Shown here piece by piece: positions 1 through 11,559 of a DNA stretch of 64,000 nucleotides (position 1 is its first letter; each line of letters starts with the position of its first letter). Location of the stretch: NCBI GenBank assembly GCA_014058105.1, contig JACGCM010002285.1, positions 1-64,000 on the forward strand, read 5' to 3'. The notes beneath the pieces are model-generated. The model saw nothing but the letters and a program-made list of their open reading frames with translations, made no database searches and had not been told where the DNA came from. This DNA comes from Kingdonia uniflora (lineage: Eukaryota > Streptophyta > Magnoliopsida > Ranunculales > Circaeasteraceae). The translations under genes were made by a program, and so were the position numbers.

Positions 1-382
1 CCACAGAGGGTCGTCGACGTGGTCCTCTTGTTCTAGATCCAGATAAGAGCAGTCTTAGGCCTGATATGACTTGAATGATCATCTTATCCACTTAGAGTGA
101 TTATTGCTTTTGTGATTTCTGTTAATCTCTGACTGGGGTTTTGTTTATGCTATAATTTACTCATGTATATTCCTAGTTGGGAAGTCATTTTGGGATATGG
201 TTATTATTAACAGTTTTCATTTTGCATGGATGAATGCTCTAACAGTTTTCTGATATATGATTATTCCATTCCTGATCTTACTGCCTCTCACATAAGTTAT
301 GACATTTTGCGCTCCTTGGTTTTTTTTCATCTCTGCTGTTTGTTTGTTACCCTTTTTTCTTTTGTGCCAAAAGGGGGTGAGA
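1..382 (+). mobile_element. 3' internal end of a Sirevirus-type copia element (copy A)
   Basis: Bases 1-235 match, in inverted orientation, 9858-10093, which lies just downstream of the env-like ORF of the copia element on the minus strand. This is therefore the tail of the same element family, running off the left edge. No intact ORF remains. The segment ends in a purine tract followed by TG, the usual junction to a 3' LTR. The match is by eye, with small indels. The identity as Sirevirus rests on the LTR that follows and on copy B. Confidence 0.65.
369..382 (+). other. Polypurine tract of copia copy A
   Basis: A run of A and G (with one T) sits directly before TGCTCC, the proposed start of the 3' LTR. 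This is where plus-strand DNA synthesis of an LTR retrotransposon is primed. Position, purine content and the TG start agree. Confidence 0.6.
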
Positions 383-1570
383 TGCTCCCTGACAGGTAAC
401 CGTGAATATTTTTTCTTCAAATTCCTTATTTGATATGACCGTTACGTGCATGTACTTGTTTTTGTACAAGGTATGAGAGCGATATGTGCTTAAGAATGGA
501 TCTCGTTAATGATCAGTCCATCAAGGTTGTTAATTTTCTTTTATTCCTGTATTCGCTAGGTTATGACCCAAAGGAACCAAGGGGAATTGAAACACCATTT
601 TGGCGTTTTGTTTCATTTTGTCGAGATAGGTCAGTACTAACTACACCTAGTTATCCAATCATCAGGGTGTACATGGACGCTACACTTGACTAACACTGAA
701 CAGGTGATGGTGGTTTCTGATCTCCTTGGTCTAATGTTAAAAGCGTGTATATTGTTACAAAATATGAAAAGAAGAAGGTATGGTCTTATTTAGAAAATAG
801 GTCCTCTATTCGAACAGGCTTGTCGTCTATTTGAATAAGACCGTTTCGAATAAAATTTAACATTTCTTTAAATATCTTTCTATCATGCAATATTTATTCT
901 AATAGACTAATTCTTGTCCGAATAACATTTTTGGAACTTAGTTGTTTTAGATAGGATTTTCTTCTATTCAAATCAAACCTTTATGTTCGATAAACTTTGC
1001 TTTATTTCGGTAAATGCCCAAGACCTTTATTTCTCAGTACATTTTTGGTGTATTCGAATAATAATTTTCTCTATTCCCAATAGATTTTGTTTTTATTCGA
1101 ACAGAGGGTCTGGTTTTCTTTTTTTCTATATAAGTAAAACGTTTCTTTCTCATAATTTAATTTTTTTTAAAAACCTATTTTTCTAGGGCTATGCATTTCT
1201 GAGAAAGGAGAGATTTCTTTGGGTTCAGCAGAGACTAACAACTCAACTTGAATCACTCATTGATCAGAAACCCAAACTTATGCTATTGAAAAACTTGTGG
1301 ATTCAACGATTGAAAGCTTCGATAAGTTGGAGCGAGGCATTGCGAGTACTGGATCGATGCAAGAAGCTTATTAGAAGAAATGTAACCATAGATTGTGCTT
1401 ATATTAGTCTGTAAGTACTGAAACTCTTGTATTTGGTTTTCAATATCAGTGTTTAGCTTCGGATCAATTTAATATTTCGGTTAAGTAACGACTATATTCA
1501 AGGTATTCGACCTATTGTTTTAAGGCCAAATGACTCGAAATTTTGTTTGTTGCAAGATATAGAATCTTCA
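383..1570 (+). mobile_element. 3' LTR of Sirevirus-type copia copy A
   Basis: About 1.19 kb, starting TG after the purine tract and ending TTCA at 1570. The part from about 1220 to 1570 matches the minus strand of 18490-18050, which ends at a primer binding site, so this is R/U5. U3 contains several TTCGAA palindromes (809, 830, 845, 1053, 1096). A TATA box (TATATAAG, 1127-1134) lies 20 bp after the last one. The short ORFs at 484-693 and 983-1186 lie inside the LTR and are probably not genes. Confidence 0.65.
1127..1134 (+). promoter_or_regulatory. TATA box of the copia 3' LTR
   Basis: TATATAAG in a T-rich context, about 90 bp upstream of the region conserved with the other copia LTR, which fits a U3/R boundary. 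Functional use is inferred only. Confidence 0.5.
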
Positions 1571-2849
1571 CTAAGCTTTCTACCAGACTAACCATCAAAA
1601 CTACCAATCGAGATACCATATTAAAGAAGAATAGCTAGTAGTCACAGGTTGGTAGCCTTGAGAAAATACATTGATAGTAATTTTGAATGATCTAAGTAGG
1701 GGGCAAATACAAAAATATGTTTGAAATTTTTACCACTTGTATTTCCCTGATTCAATAATTTAATGAAGATGGAAAGATCTTACTCAAATCCAAGTTGTGG
1801 TTATGTGTCTCATTACCGCATGTTGTAGAACTCATGCATGTCAAACTCATATCTTGGTATAGTGAAAGCAGATTTTTAATCTAATTTTTTCAAATAATGC
1901 CTGTCAACCCTGAAGGAGCGTACCCTTCGAACCCTAACCCAATTCTGAACTAGTCCCCATATCGACATCATGCATTTTATAGTACATAAATTCAGTATTG
2001 ACACCTGCACCAGACTGATACAAAAGCATAATCGACACATAGAAAAACGAACAAGTCCAAGATCACCTGTCTCTCACAAACTTAACAGTTTACCTATCAC
2101 CACCCTTACCTCATTATTCATAAAAATGTCTTTGAGCACCGATAAAGAGTGTGGTTTCGTCTATATAAGAAGATGTTCCAGAAGAGACAGGCCACAAAAG
2201 AAATATGAGAAACCACCAAGAAAACTAGATTTTTCTATATTCGCAAACAGCAAATTTCAATTTTATAAGATCACGATTTCTAATCGAAGATTACTTGTAG
2301 AAGATTATCAGCTTCAAGCAATAAAATTACCGATCACCACGCCATACCCGACGAAGAGCCACTACCAGTAGTTTTTTACCGTATTCAAGGGTTTTCACAC
2401 GCTAAATCACTTGTGTCCATTCATGTTTTACATTATTTTTGTCCCAGGTACATTGGTAAGAGGCTATTCCGAGCCTTTTTGAGCTAACGGGATTAGGCCA
2501 TTACATTGGCAACCGTTGTGTAGGAAACAGATTTTTCCACGGGTATCCTAAGGCAGACATCATCCACTAGCAACGCCCATCATGGCACTTCTATACGACG
2601 ACCAACCAGACTTTAGCTTAATTGTTATTAAATGTGAACACCTTACGACCACGGGCCAAATCTTTACGCAAGCGCAAAAGACATAAACGTCAACGTCTAT
2701 CAGGTTACTCTTACCGAGATTCCGAGAGAAGTGACCTGAAGATGAGCGATAAGGCTCATTTGACAACCATGCACTACTGTTACACGCTCTGCGGGATTAC
2801 TCAAATTGCTTCTCAAATTGGGATATCAGATCAATTGCCAGTGTACCCT
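1571..2849. other. No recognisable gene; unique or strongly decayed DNA
   Basis: I see no conserved domain here. A 133-codon open frame at 1970-2371 is lysine- and serine-rich without a recognisable motif and lies next to a heavily mutated retroelement, so I do not call it a gene. Confidence 0.4.
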
Positions 2850-3600
2850 CCCAGTTTCAGCCGGAAATATTGGGACCTCGAGGACCACCAGCAAGCTCTT
2901 GTATACAAAGCCGCTCAAATCCTAGACGAGCTTCGCAAGATAATGTTTCGAAGTACAATCCCGAGGCTCGTCGAACAAACCTCAAGACAGAATCCCACAA
3001 ACATCAGATGCTTCAAAGCCCCGGCTCGAATCCTCACATTAACATCCGCCAATACTTCTTCATACATGTCGACAAGAAGCTACCCAAATAGACGGCGCCA
3101 TTGTCCGTCCTGTCAGCTGCAGTGTAGAACTAACGAATGTTACAGTGTCAAGACACAGGCAGGACCAACAAATGGCTATAGTGATAGAGCATAGTGACCA
3201 GACCCAACATTCATGTGTCACCCACTCTCCAGATACTCACATCGATTCCGGAGAAGCCTGAGTTCACTTTGTATTGACCTAACCTTGGTGAATCAAGCCC
3301 TTCCTATGTTTAATAAATAGGAAAGAGGGGGACCAAGGAGGTTGCAAATCTCTCCCATTACACCCTGGCTAGTTTACCTTTGACCTGCCTGTAAAACACA
3401 CAATACTCGAACCTTCCAACTACTCAACAAATTACCATCTCCTAAAATCCTCATCAAGGGTTAGAGAGACTCTTCTAGCCGCCACCCAATAATTGGTGTT
3501 CAATAGGATTATACACTTGAATCCGTTGATAGAGGATAACTTGGTGTGTAAGAGCACTTTCCCCTCTACACGGTTCTAGGCCCTTACTTGTTATTGGCTT
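2850..3600 (+). repeat. 5' LTR remnant of the old Tat element
   Basis: Patches match the LTR at 24195-24933 in order, including the stretch around the TATA box (here near 3300, with AATAAATAGG in place of TATAAATAGG) and the sequence before the LTR end. The primer binding site is no longer clear. The 190-codon frame at 2622-3194 runs across LTR sequence and is not treated as a gene. Confidence 0.5.
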
Positions 3601-4339
3601 CCCTAACAATTGCTCCCCCCCTTACCCATTTTCCCGCCTCATTTTCCAGTCAACTCTACAGATTGCTCAAATTTGCCCCCAACCTCCGATCTACTACTTC
3701 CCAACCCCAGTCGGTTACTTCCGCTGAGTGGCCTCCCACTCGCCCTAGACTTTCCACAATTTCGCTCAGCGAGATGATACCAAACACTGCACCAGAATGT
3801 GAATGCACTGACAAAGAGTTTGACAGTCGAGCGGCTACGCCGTTTGGATGGCCGACAGACAAAATCTGCGTCACTCGATGATTTGCACACCAGTCCCTAA
3901 TACTGCAATTACTACGCCTCTATTGCTGTTCCTCTACCATCTAAGTACCAGCCCTCGTCGGGCGTGTCCGCGCTCGCTGGGGCCTCTACCATATCTATAA
4001 TACCCCCCCCCAAGCTACCCCCGAACTAACCATCATCACACTGACGGTGGCTCCCCCTACCGTTCCCCCCCCACTGGCTCTATGGCTCTACCCCACTGAG
4101 GAATCCTCGCCTCCCCCTTCGCTCCTCCTGAACCCTAAACGCCCGCCTGCTCGGAACCTCTTAGGGAGCGCAGCACGAGAAAAAAACCAACACTCGCGCT
4201 CATCACCCGATCGATCCCATCAATCCCCCCTCCCTTGCCTATTATGTACAGTAGACTCAATTTCGATCTACAACATCCAGCCTTCATCCCGTCACGCGAG
4301 CCACTCTAAACCATGGGTCGGTTAGTAACCCCCTCTGTC

Positions 4340-4760
4340 TAAGCTCCTCACTATCAAGGTTCCCTCCTATTTTCTACCCCAACATCAGTAAATACCACAA
4401 ATGTCCCAATCGCACATCCTCGAATTCTAAAATCCCTTAAGCCTTTACTCCACAGCTGACACCTGATTGTCGTCATTTTCCCTTACAAGCCTCACATATG
4501 CACGCTTCGGATGGTACCATAACCTTCCCAATGATCTAGTCAAGTCGAGCACTATCCACTCTCTTTTTGGTCCCAAGTTGGTCTTCAACAAAGACCGAGG
4601 GTCAGAGTCGATTCTCCTCTTCAATTTAAGAAATCCCCCCACTAATCTTGAGGCCCTTCACAAGAGATTCCTCGTGTGTGCCGCAAGTCAAACATCTCGA
4701 TTGCGTAAACGCCCTAACTCATGTACTCAATGCCTTGCCAGATAACACTGTGTGAAGAGT
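4340..4760 (+). pseudogene. gag remnant (Retrotrans_gag-like)
   Basis: Aligns to 25712-26120 of the younger Tat element, which encodes the central gag domain. The similarity is spread over different frames and contains several stops, so no capsid protein can be made. The upstream stretch 3600-4340 matches the proline-rich N-terminal part of gag only weakly. Confidence 0.5.
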
Positions 4761-5299
4761 ACCTAGTCTTCCCAAACCTCGATCCCTGGAGAGAGTGCTA
4801 TCAAAAGACATGGCTATATATTCCTGGAATGCCTCCAGGAATCGCTAAACACGGCATCCTTTGACCACCACCCAAATAAACCTTACCAAGGGCCCTTCTT
4901 TTTACTCTACACCCCTAATCGCTACGCGCCTCACACAAGAGCGAGATGCCACAAAATTCCCTCATTTTGATAATACTGCGGAGGAGTCGCAAGAACTGGC
5001 CAAAGCCAGTCCTACCTAACTCTCTTCTCCATCAATAACCCTGGTCTACATAAATACAGGCAACCCCCCCATGAAAAAGTTTGGCGTATAACCCTTTCCC
5101 CATCGCGGTTCAAACCAGTAAAACATTGCTGTCACCACCCCAAGTACTATCAACCACACTAATAAATTTTTTGCTTTGTCAAAGCGCTCTCGCTTAGAAA
5201 TATACTCAAGAACGGTTCGGGTTCTTCTACATCATATTGCCGACCTTCCCAGCTACCTCACCAGGTGGATCGTTACCTCAAACCTCAGCCACAGCCCCC

Positions 5300-5960
5300 T
5301 TCGTCGCCCCTTGCCGAGGCCCCCACTATCTACCACTAATTTCATTGATGTAAACAATATCGACAATGGCCGTTCCAAGTGAGCGCAACCGCGTCCGAAG
5401 AGTGCTACAAAACATACTTACCATGAGAGCTGACTGCCGCGCCTCCTCCAGTAATCAACCTTATGTCCTCGCCCGAAGAATCTCTTATCCTGCACTACTC
5501 GCACTGTTCGCATTTCCTTTTCCCATTATGACCCTTGTAGTCATCATAATTAGTCAAATACCTCATCTCCTACTCTGTCATCGTACAAGAAATACACCGA
5601 TTAACTCTTCCTGCAAACTCCACAGCTTAGCAAAATAGACCTCATCGCTACACATATTCGCTGGTCGATCCTTAGCCCCCATCACCACCGCCCTGTCACA
5701 ACTTCAAACACAGTCTTTGTTTATCGATAAAGTTTGAATGCCTTGATCCTCGGGCGTGACTGGTTCCATGCCATTTGTGCCATACTTCAAGCCTATCATC
5801 AGCCCCTTCTTTTCACTACCCCCAGTGGTACATGGAATTTAAAGGCTCTCAATCCCTCCTTACTCATTCCTTGAGCTATCTGGAGATTGATCAGACCCAA
5901 AACTCGTCATACACCCTAGCAATCACTTCCTCCTTCAGTCTCCATACCATCGACATAAAC
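5300..5960 (+). pseudogene. Aspartic protease region remnant
   Basis: Collinear with 26660-27270 of the younger Tat element. The stretch near 5340-5375 (ISLMSTIS-type in the other copy) and the one near 5740-5860, next to the GRDW-type motif, are still recognisable. The catalytic DTG region is not preserved in a readable frame. Confidence 0.45.
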
Positions 5961-6039
5961 CTCCATCTCACCCGCAACTCCACTGTTTTATATCGAACTC
6001 GATAGCTCCTATCAAGGTACTTCATTGGAACTTTTCAGA

Positions 6040-6790
6040 TGAGTTTTGAACACCTCAAACATCTGACCTTCCTTCGAGCAAACATGACGTCTTTGCATGA
6101 CGTTCCAGAGATATCCGGTGTCGACCCCAGCTTAGCTTATCACATCCACCCCCGCCTCGACCCTCATCCCCCATCCACAGTGGTAAATAAACGTGCGTTA
6201 CTTTGGCACCACCACTTTGGAATCGATAAACCTCACAGTAGAAAAACTCATAGCCGTGGGTTTCATCAGAGAGTCAGTATGCTGAATGGTATCCACACAT
6301 ATTGTCCACAAGACGTTCAAATAAAGATGTCGATTCAAATATTCGTCAACAACCCCAACAATACCGAGAGCAGTTTCTCCCCCACCCATATTTTAAACTA
6401 CCCTTGATGCTACTGCTTAGACACTAGCCCTTGTCAGATGATGCGAGCATCGTTGGGTTACATACTGTGCCCTCCCCCCCGAGTCAACCTTAAAAAAAAA
6501 ATTCATTACTGAAAGGGTTTTTCGTCTTAATGTCATGCCTTCAGCCATAAAATGCGGGTGCACATACCACTACACCTAGTACAAACCATGTTTAAACCCT
6601 TGTTTTGGCAAGTCGGTCCGTGAAAAATATACCTCGACGACATGCTATGCAGAACCTCCAAAATAGACCCCACACCCAGACTTACCCGAAGTCTTTTCGA
6701 TACTTCGGACATACCCTGAGTAAACTTAACACCAAAAGTCATTTGTGTTGCTCTCTGGTAAATTTTTAGGCCATCTCATAGCAGACCGCT
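6040..6790 (+). pseudogene. Reverse transcriptase remnant
   Basis: The frame at 6039-6407 starts with the pre-RT linker (VPEISGVDPSLAYH), matching MPSVDPTLACH in the younger element. Near 6610-6650 the region corresponding to YIDDM is visible only as a mutated sequence. The intervening RT fingers/palm segment is shortened. Non-functional. Confidence 0.55.
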
Positions 6791-6899
6791 CAAGATAAGA
6801 GATCGACCCCCCACATATCGAGCCCTTATCGAAATCTTTTGCGCCCAACCAAAAAGATATCCAAAGTGGGCGTTAAATAGCGGGGTCCTCAACAGTTTC

Positions 6900-7860
6900 A
6901 TTTCCAAACACCAGCTAACCGTTGGCTTGGCTCTTTTCTTTTATTAGGCGACCAAGGAGTCTAACAAAAAGATAAACAAGAAAAAAAACCTTTTAATCAC
7001 TTGACACCGCACAATGTTGAACATCCTTCCTCTAGAACTTAAAACGTACCTTGGTCGACCTCCCACATCATACCCCTATCGAAGGCAACACACTCCCCTT
7101 TGACCATACGCGGTAACCGATACTTCAACCCAGTTCGTCCGCATTCACTCGAAGCACCCATCGGAAACCTGTTATTTTATTAGCAAAACCCTGACCCCAT
7201 AAAACTACTCATCACAAAACTTGAGCAACTTTGCTCCTCACACTCATCTATTCGGTGTTGCAACTCACAACTAATTTTCAATCTCATCCTATCCGGTAAG
7301 TAACCAGTTACCACTTCGAGAACACTCAACAAGAAAGAAAATCTATAGTGTACAGCATGGTCCTGTCACCCATTGGCGAACATGATATTAACATTCGAGA
7401 ATAGATCTCACAGAAAGGCCAAGAATGGCCGATTTCTTTGTGACTTGCCCCCCCCGGTTAAAGTTTGACTGGGAGGAACAAGAAGACGACTACAGTCGAC
7501 CACCGAACCTACCGACCCATGGAACCCTAACACAACTAGCGACTTGTTTAACAGATGGACTGTCAATTCTCATCACAGATGGATCTGCTGAACACCATGT
7601 TTGAGGGATAGGTATCGTCCTGGTTACCTACCATGATCGAAATAGAAGGCAGTTAAGTTAAACTTTTACATGCTCAAACACCGAGTGCTATATGAGCTTT
7701 GATTCCTGCCTTGAACCTTTTTACTCACCTCGGCATCCCAAAACGTTAGTATGCAGATTCCCAACTCATTAAGGCATACTTTGGTGGAATCAAGCCAACG
7801 GTCGCCGGGGCACGAATATTCTTCCTCATCTGCCAGCGCATGTACGCTTTTCCCTAAAAA
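6900..7860 (+). pseudogene. RNase H region remnant (gypsy RNase H plus archaeal-type RNase H)
   Basis: Collinear with 28270-29200. At about 7575-7605 the sequence still encodes TDGSAEHH, matching the TDGSAGP start of the second RNase H in the younger element. Frames shift repeatedly. Confidence 0.5.
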
Positions 7861-8099
7861 AATAATCTTCTAATTACCTCACTACCCGCCGAGGTAAAAT
7901 AACTCGTAATCCCCGCTTACTACAGCTATGTTAGGCCAATTATACAGCCCGAACCCCCCATATCGATTGTAATCGCCACTCCAGTACGGCCGATGGAATC
8001 AATGTCATTAATACTTGGGTCAGAGTCTCAATCCAGACGACTTGCGACTTCATCCTCAATTTTCTTAGGCACGCACCCTCCCAGATGATCCTAAAGCCA

Positions 8100-9260
8100 A
8101 ACGATCATATCATAAAACTGTGCACAATCACATCCCGCAAAGCGAGTTACTCCCAAACTTCCCACATTGGCATCCTCCATATTTGCATCTCTCCAAGAAG
8201 AACCTCCACAAGTCTTACAGAACTTCAATGAAGGTACTTCGCTTGCCCATAAGACTTGCCAATAGATCTAGGCCCTTCGCGCTGTCTCCCAAGTGTTTAT
8301 TTTGGCCCAATATGAAGAAACAAGCCGAAGAAATTGCTAGCTACACTGTAACAACATGCGTGCCATGCTCATGAATTCATACTCCCTCTCAAGCCTTCAT
8401 TTTGGTCAAGTCTCTATGGGCAATTTAAAACTACTGGGCCATCATCTCATTGGTCCTTTCCCAAGCGCTTCGGTAGCCCAGAAAAACGACATCCTTGTTG
8501 TAAGCAGATTATTTTTAACCAAAATGGTTAAAGGCCGTACCGTTGTGTCGACCAGAGACTAATCTTCTCAAATATCCGATGGGAAAACATCATTGCATGC
8601 TTCGGATACTCTCCATATATTTCTTGACTGCAACAATGGTCCCCTTTTTGTCAGAAACACATCAGAATTTCCTCAAGAAGAGTACCCATCACCTTATCAT
8701 CCTCTCCCCCTTCACAACACCCTACTACCCCTAAGGAATGGTCCGTGAAGCAATCACAACCGTACATCACGTGCATCAAGAAGAATAGTCGATGCGAAGA
8801 AAGGATGGTGTTTCAGGAGTTACAACATGTCTAAGGCCATCACAAAACTATAGATAGGCCTGTACCCTTTCCTTTTAGGCCTATGTACTACTAGCAGTGC
8901 TAACTTCTCAATTCAATGTGCCCACCTGAGATTCTAACACCTACCATATAAAGAATATGAACTTTGAACTCGGATCAAATTATAATGGATCGATAAAACT
9001 GAGACGTCAGGTCCATCGCCAACCTCACCGTTACCATCTATCATTCAGAAGTCGATACAACAAGAGATTTTGTGCGACCGGGAGTTTTTAACAACGATAG
9101 AATCTAGTTACTATGATCACCATCTTCTCGAAGCCTCAAATCAAACCTAGGGGACCTATGTCGTGTACAACCAACCTACACAGGGGGTTTTACGTACTAC
9201 CTTATGAAAGAAGAAAAACCCCTACCAAATGATGGAATACAATGCAACTAGCCTCATACA
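8100..9260 (+). pseudogene. Integrase remnant
   Basis: Three open pieces (8120-8374, 8356-8562, 8543-8734) lie in the place of the integrase at 29540-30550. The motif HHLIGPFP at about 8435-8462 corresponds to the first catalytic block; the later blocks are in other frames. Inactive. Confidence 0.5.
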
Positions 9261-9359
9261 AACGTTCAAGTGCCAACTTGTCCCCTATGTAAACACAAAT
9301 CAACAAATAGTTTTTTCTAACCTCTAACCTTGCTCATTTCCATTTCCATTAATTCTTGG

Positions 9360-9872
9360 TTAAACCTAAGTTTATTCATTGGTGTCAACCCTCGACCCTG
9401 GCTTGATATTGGGGCGACCTGAAATTTAAGTCTCCAATTCAACACAACTCGAGGCCGAATGGTCAGGAGACCGGACCCTCGAGGACTGCATTTGGAATCA
9501 GAACCAGTTCTACTTCGTTAGGCGTCGGCTTCAAAAAGTCCAGTGATTTCCTTCTCACATGAGTTACCACACTACCTCCTAAGGTAGCAGTCCAACCAAC
9601 CTCGCCCGACTGAGACTTGTGGCGCAGACTTGAAGGAACTTTTTTTAATCTCTAATATTGAGAAACTGAGGGGGAGGTGCAGATTATCTAGAGGACATGA
9701 ATGACCTATCAGGGAATGCAAGGGGAGAACAACGCTCTAGTTTGAATACGCTCCAGCCTTCGAAGTCGAAGTCAATTGCATTTCCTATTTTACCACCTCG
9801 CACGTATCATGCAAAACCCTCGAACCCACTGATACTGGGTAACTACTTGAATTTTTCAAGTCTCCAAATCAT
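9360..9872 (+). repeat. Tandem 3' UTR repeats of the old Tat element
   Basis: Three diverged copies of a unit of about 210 bp, recognised by the block ending in actgatact near 9391, 9599 and 9816. The same unit is repeated with a 193-bp period at 30679-31370. Tat-lineage elements are known to carry tandem repeats between pol and the 3' LTR. Confidence 0.55.
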
Positions 9873-10045
9873 CATGCAAAATGAAACTGTTAATACATAA
9901 CATATCCAAAAATGACTTCCAAAATAGAATATACATGTAGTAAATATAGCATAATAAAAAACAGTCAGAGATTAAAGACAATCACAAAGAAAAATCACTC
10001 TAAAGTGAATAAGATGACTCAAGGTCATATCAGACCTAAGACTGC

Positions 10046-10924
10046 TTATCTGGATCTAGAACGGGAGGACCACTCGACGACCCTCTGTGGATGATTTGAG
10101 CAGTACATTTCGAGGGTCATCGAGTGGTCCTCCCATTCAAGATGTAACCTCTTGTTGTAGAGATAGACCAGATAAAGCATATTTCCCACCAACACATTCT
10201 TATTCCCTAGTTGGGGAAGAATGTTCCGATGAGCAATCATATGAAATAAGTACAATGCCTTGGTCAGATTCTTGCGCTTGATATAGGATCCTTTCTTCTT
10301 TCCAGCATAAAGAAGTCGCTCCTCCATCTCCCTCTTGGGAGGAAACTAATTAGGAACCGGAGGCCAGTCCGTAGGTGCCATAATCGGAACAAAAGACTCA
10401 ACTAAGCTAAAAGCTTGCCAGATGTCCTCTCGACGAGCATGAAACTCTAAACCATCAATTGACACCTGAATGCTCCTATCATCATCCATTATGCAAACAT
10501 TATGGAGAGAAGCATAAAAAAATGGAACTAATCTCGGATAACAAGGCATCTGGGGCCGCATAACACCAGTCCAACCATGAGAGGAGAATGTATTAAAGAT
10601 CTGTAAGAACACGGGGTAGTGCAGATGTAACTCCTCCTCAACTAGTAATACTTCCCGCTGATAATTCCTAAATTTAAACCTGTGTCTCGGAGTACACCAG
10701 GTAGAGGGATTAGGATGCATGCCGTGATTCCCCCCATCATTGTCTCGTGGCACTACACGAGTCCCCCCAGCACCACTAGCCCCTCCTCGACAAGAACCCA
10801 GATGGAAAAAATTGTTAGGACCTGTCCTGGTTCCTTGCTTTGTCCAACCCCATTTAGACGCACCGCTTAAAGCAGGAACGAGGGACGCAGCCTCACGACA
10901 TTTTTCCCAAGCCATAGCAAACAA
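10046..10924 (-). pseudogene. env-like / putative plant transposon protein ORF
   Basis: Two open pieces (10924-10346 and 10327-10046) in nearly continuous register encode about 285 residues. The middle (YPRLVPFFYASLHN, about residues 130-145) and the later block (KALYLFHMIAHRNILPQ) resemble the plant protein family annotated as envelope-like or putative plant transposon protein, found downstream of pol in Sireviruses. No clear signal peptide or membrane segment. A stop separates the two pieces, and the C-terminus runs into a hairpin. Upstream lies an AT-rich leader, a CT tract and a TTCGAA array that may be its promoter. The family assignment rests on local resemblance only. Confidence 0.5.
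10063..10134. repeat. Hairpin with 24-bp arms
   Basis: Left arm 10063-10086 and right arm 10111-10134 are reverse complements at 22 of 24 positions, with a 24-nt loop. The arm sequence is also present at the window start (1-25, single copy), where no second arm exists, so the hairpin arose by an inverted duplication inside this copy. Confidence 0.8.
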
Positions 10925-11347
10925 TCCATATAATAGAATCCGCAGTCATACAAGTATCCAACAGCCCTAAGCAGCCAACTCAACCTGCAAGAAATCAAAA
11001 ACCACTTCCGCAAACGAAACCTACGCGGTTAAACAGGGGAACCCAATTAATCACAATCACCAATCGTTCACCACTTCGATCAATCAACACCAAACAAACC
11101 CAACCAATGTAAACACATTATTCAGCAGCAACACGCCAAACCAATACTAATTCTAATGCAACAATTAACAGACCATCTGCAATCACTTTTATTCGAGGGA
11201 TTTTAAAGAATTCCCAAACCTTCACTCACAACTGCCGCGAACTAGAGCACAAATTCGAAATAAAAATGATGAGATTCAATCAAGAAATACCATTTTTCAA
11301 AGTTTTGAGTTCAAGAGAGGAAGCACTGAGGTGAGCGTAGTCGAATA

Positions 11348-11361
11348 GAGAGAGAGAGAGA
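11348..11361. repeat. (AG)7 microsatellite
   Basis: Uninterrupted GA/AG dinucleotides, reading as a CT tract on the strand of the env-like ORF. Confidence 0.85.
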
Positions 11362-11424
11362 GTATGCAAGAAAAATAAATCAAGTTTGCAGTTTTGTAAA
11401 AAAAAACATAACATACAAAATGCA

Positions 11425-11530
11425 TTCGAATAACTATATGTGTATTGGAATAGATAAATCACTGTGGTGATTTATTCGAATAACAAAATTTATATTCAAA
11501 CATAAATATGGCTGAGGCAAAAATATTCGA
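11425..11530 (-). promoter_or_regulatory. TTCGAA-type array upstream of the env-like ORF
   Basis: Degenerate TTCGAA hexamers start at 11425, 11445, 11475, 11495 and 11525, giving spacings of 20, 30, 20 and 30 bp. The same architecture is seen in three LTRs of this window. It lies about 500 bp upstream of the env-like ORF, with a GA/CT tract at 11348-11361 between. A promoter role is inferred. Confidence 0.5.
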
Positions 11531-11559
11531 TTACACCAAAATTATATTCAATTTTTTTT

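Larger units (their letters stand above)
2850..9872 (+). mobile_element. Old, degraded Tat-lineage Ty3/gypsy retrotransposon
   Basis: The segment follows, in the same order and strand, the better preserved element at 24195-36283: LTR-like sequence, gag, protease, RT, RNase H, integrase and 3' UTR repeats. Every frame is broken by stops and indels. It lacks a visible antisense gene and 3' LTR and stops at about 9872, where sequence of the minus-strand copia element resumes. Its pol is more damaged than that of the 24-36 kb copy, so it is an older insertion. Left boundary is approximate. Confidence 0.7.

Noticed and set aside
2622..3194. 190-codon open frame on the plus strand
   Set aside because: It runs across the decayed LTR of the old Tat element, has no domain, and length alone is not convincing in GC-richer decayed DNA.
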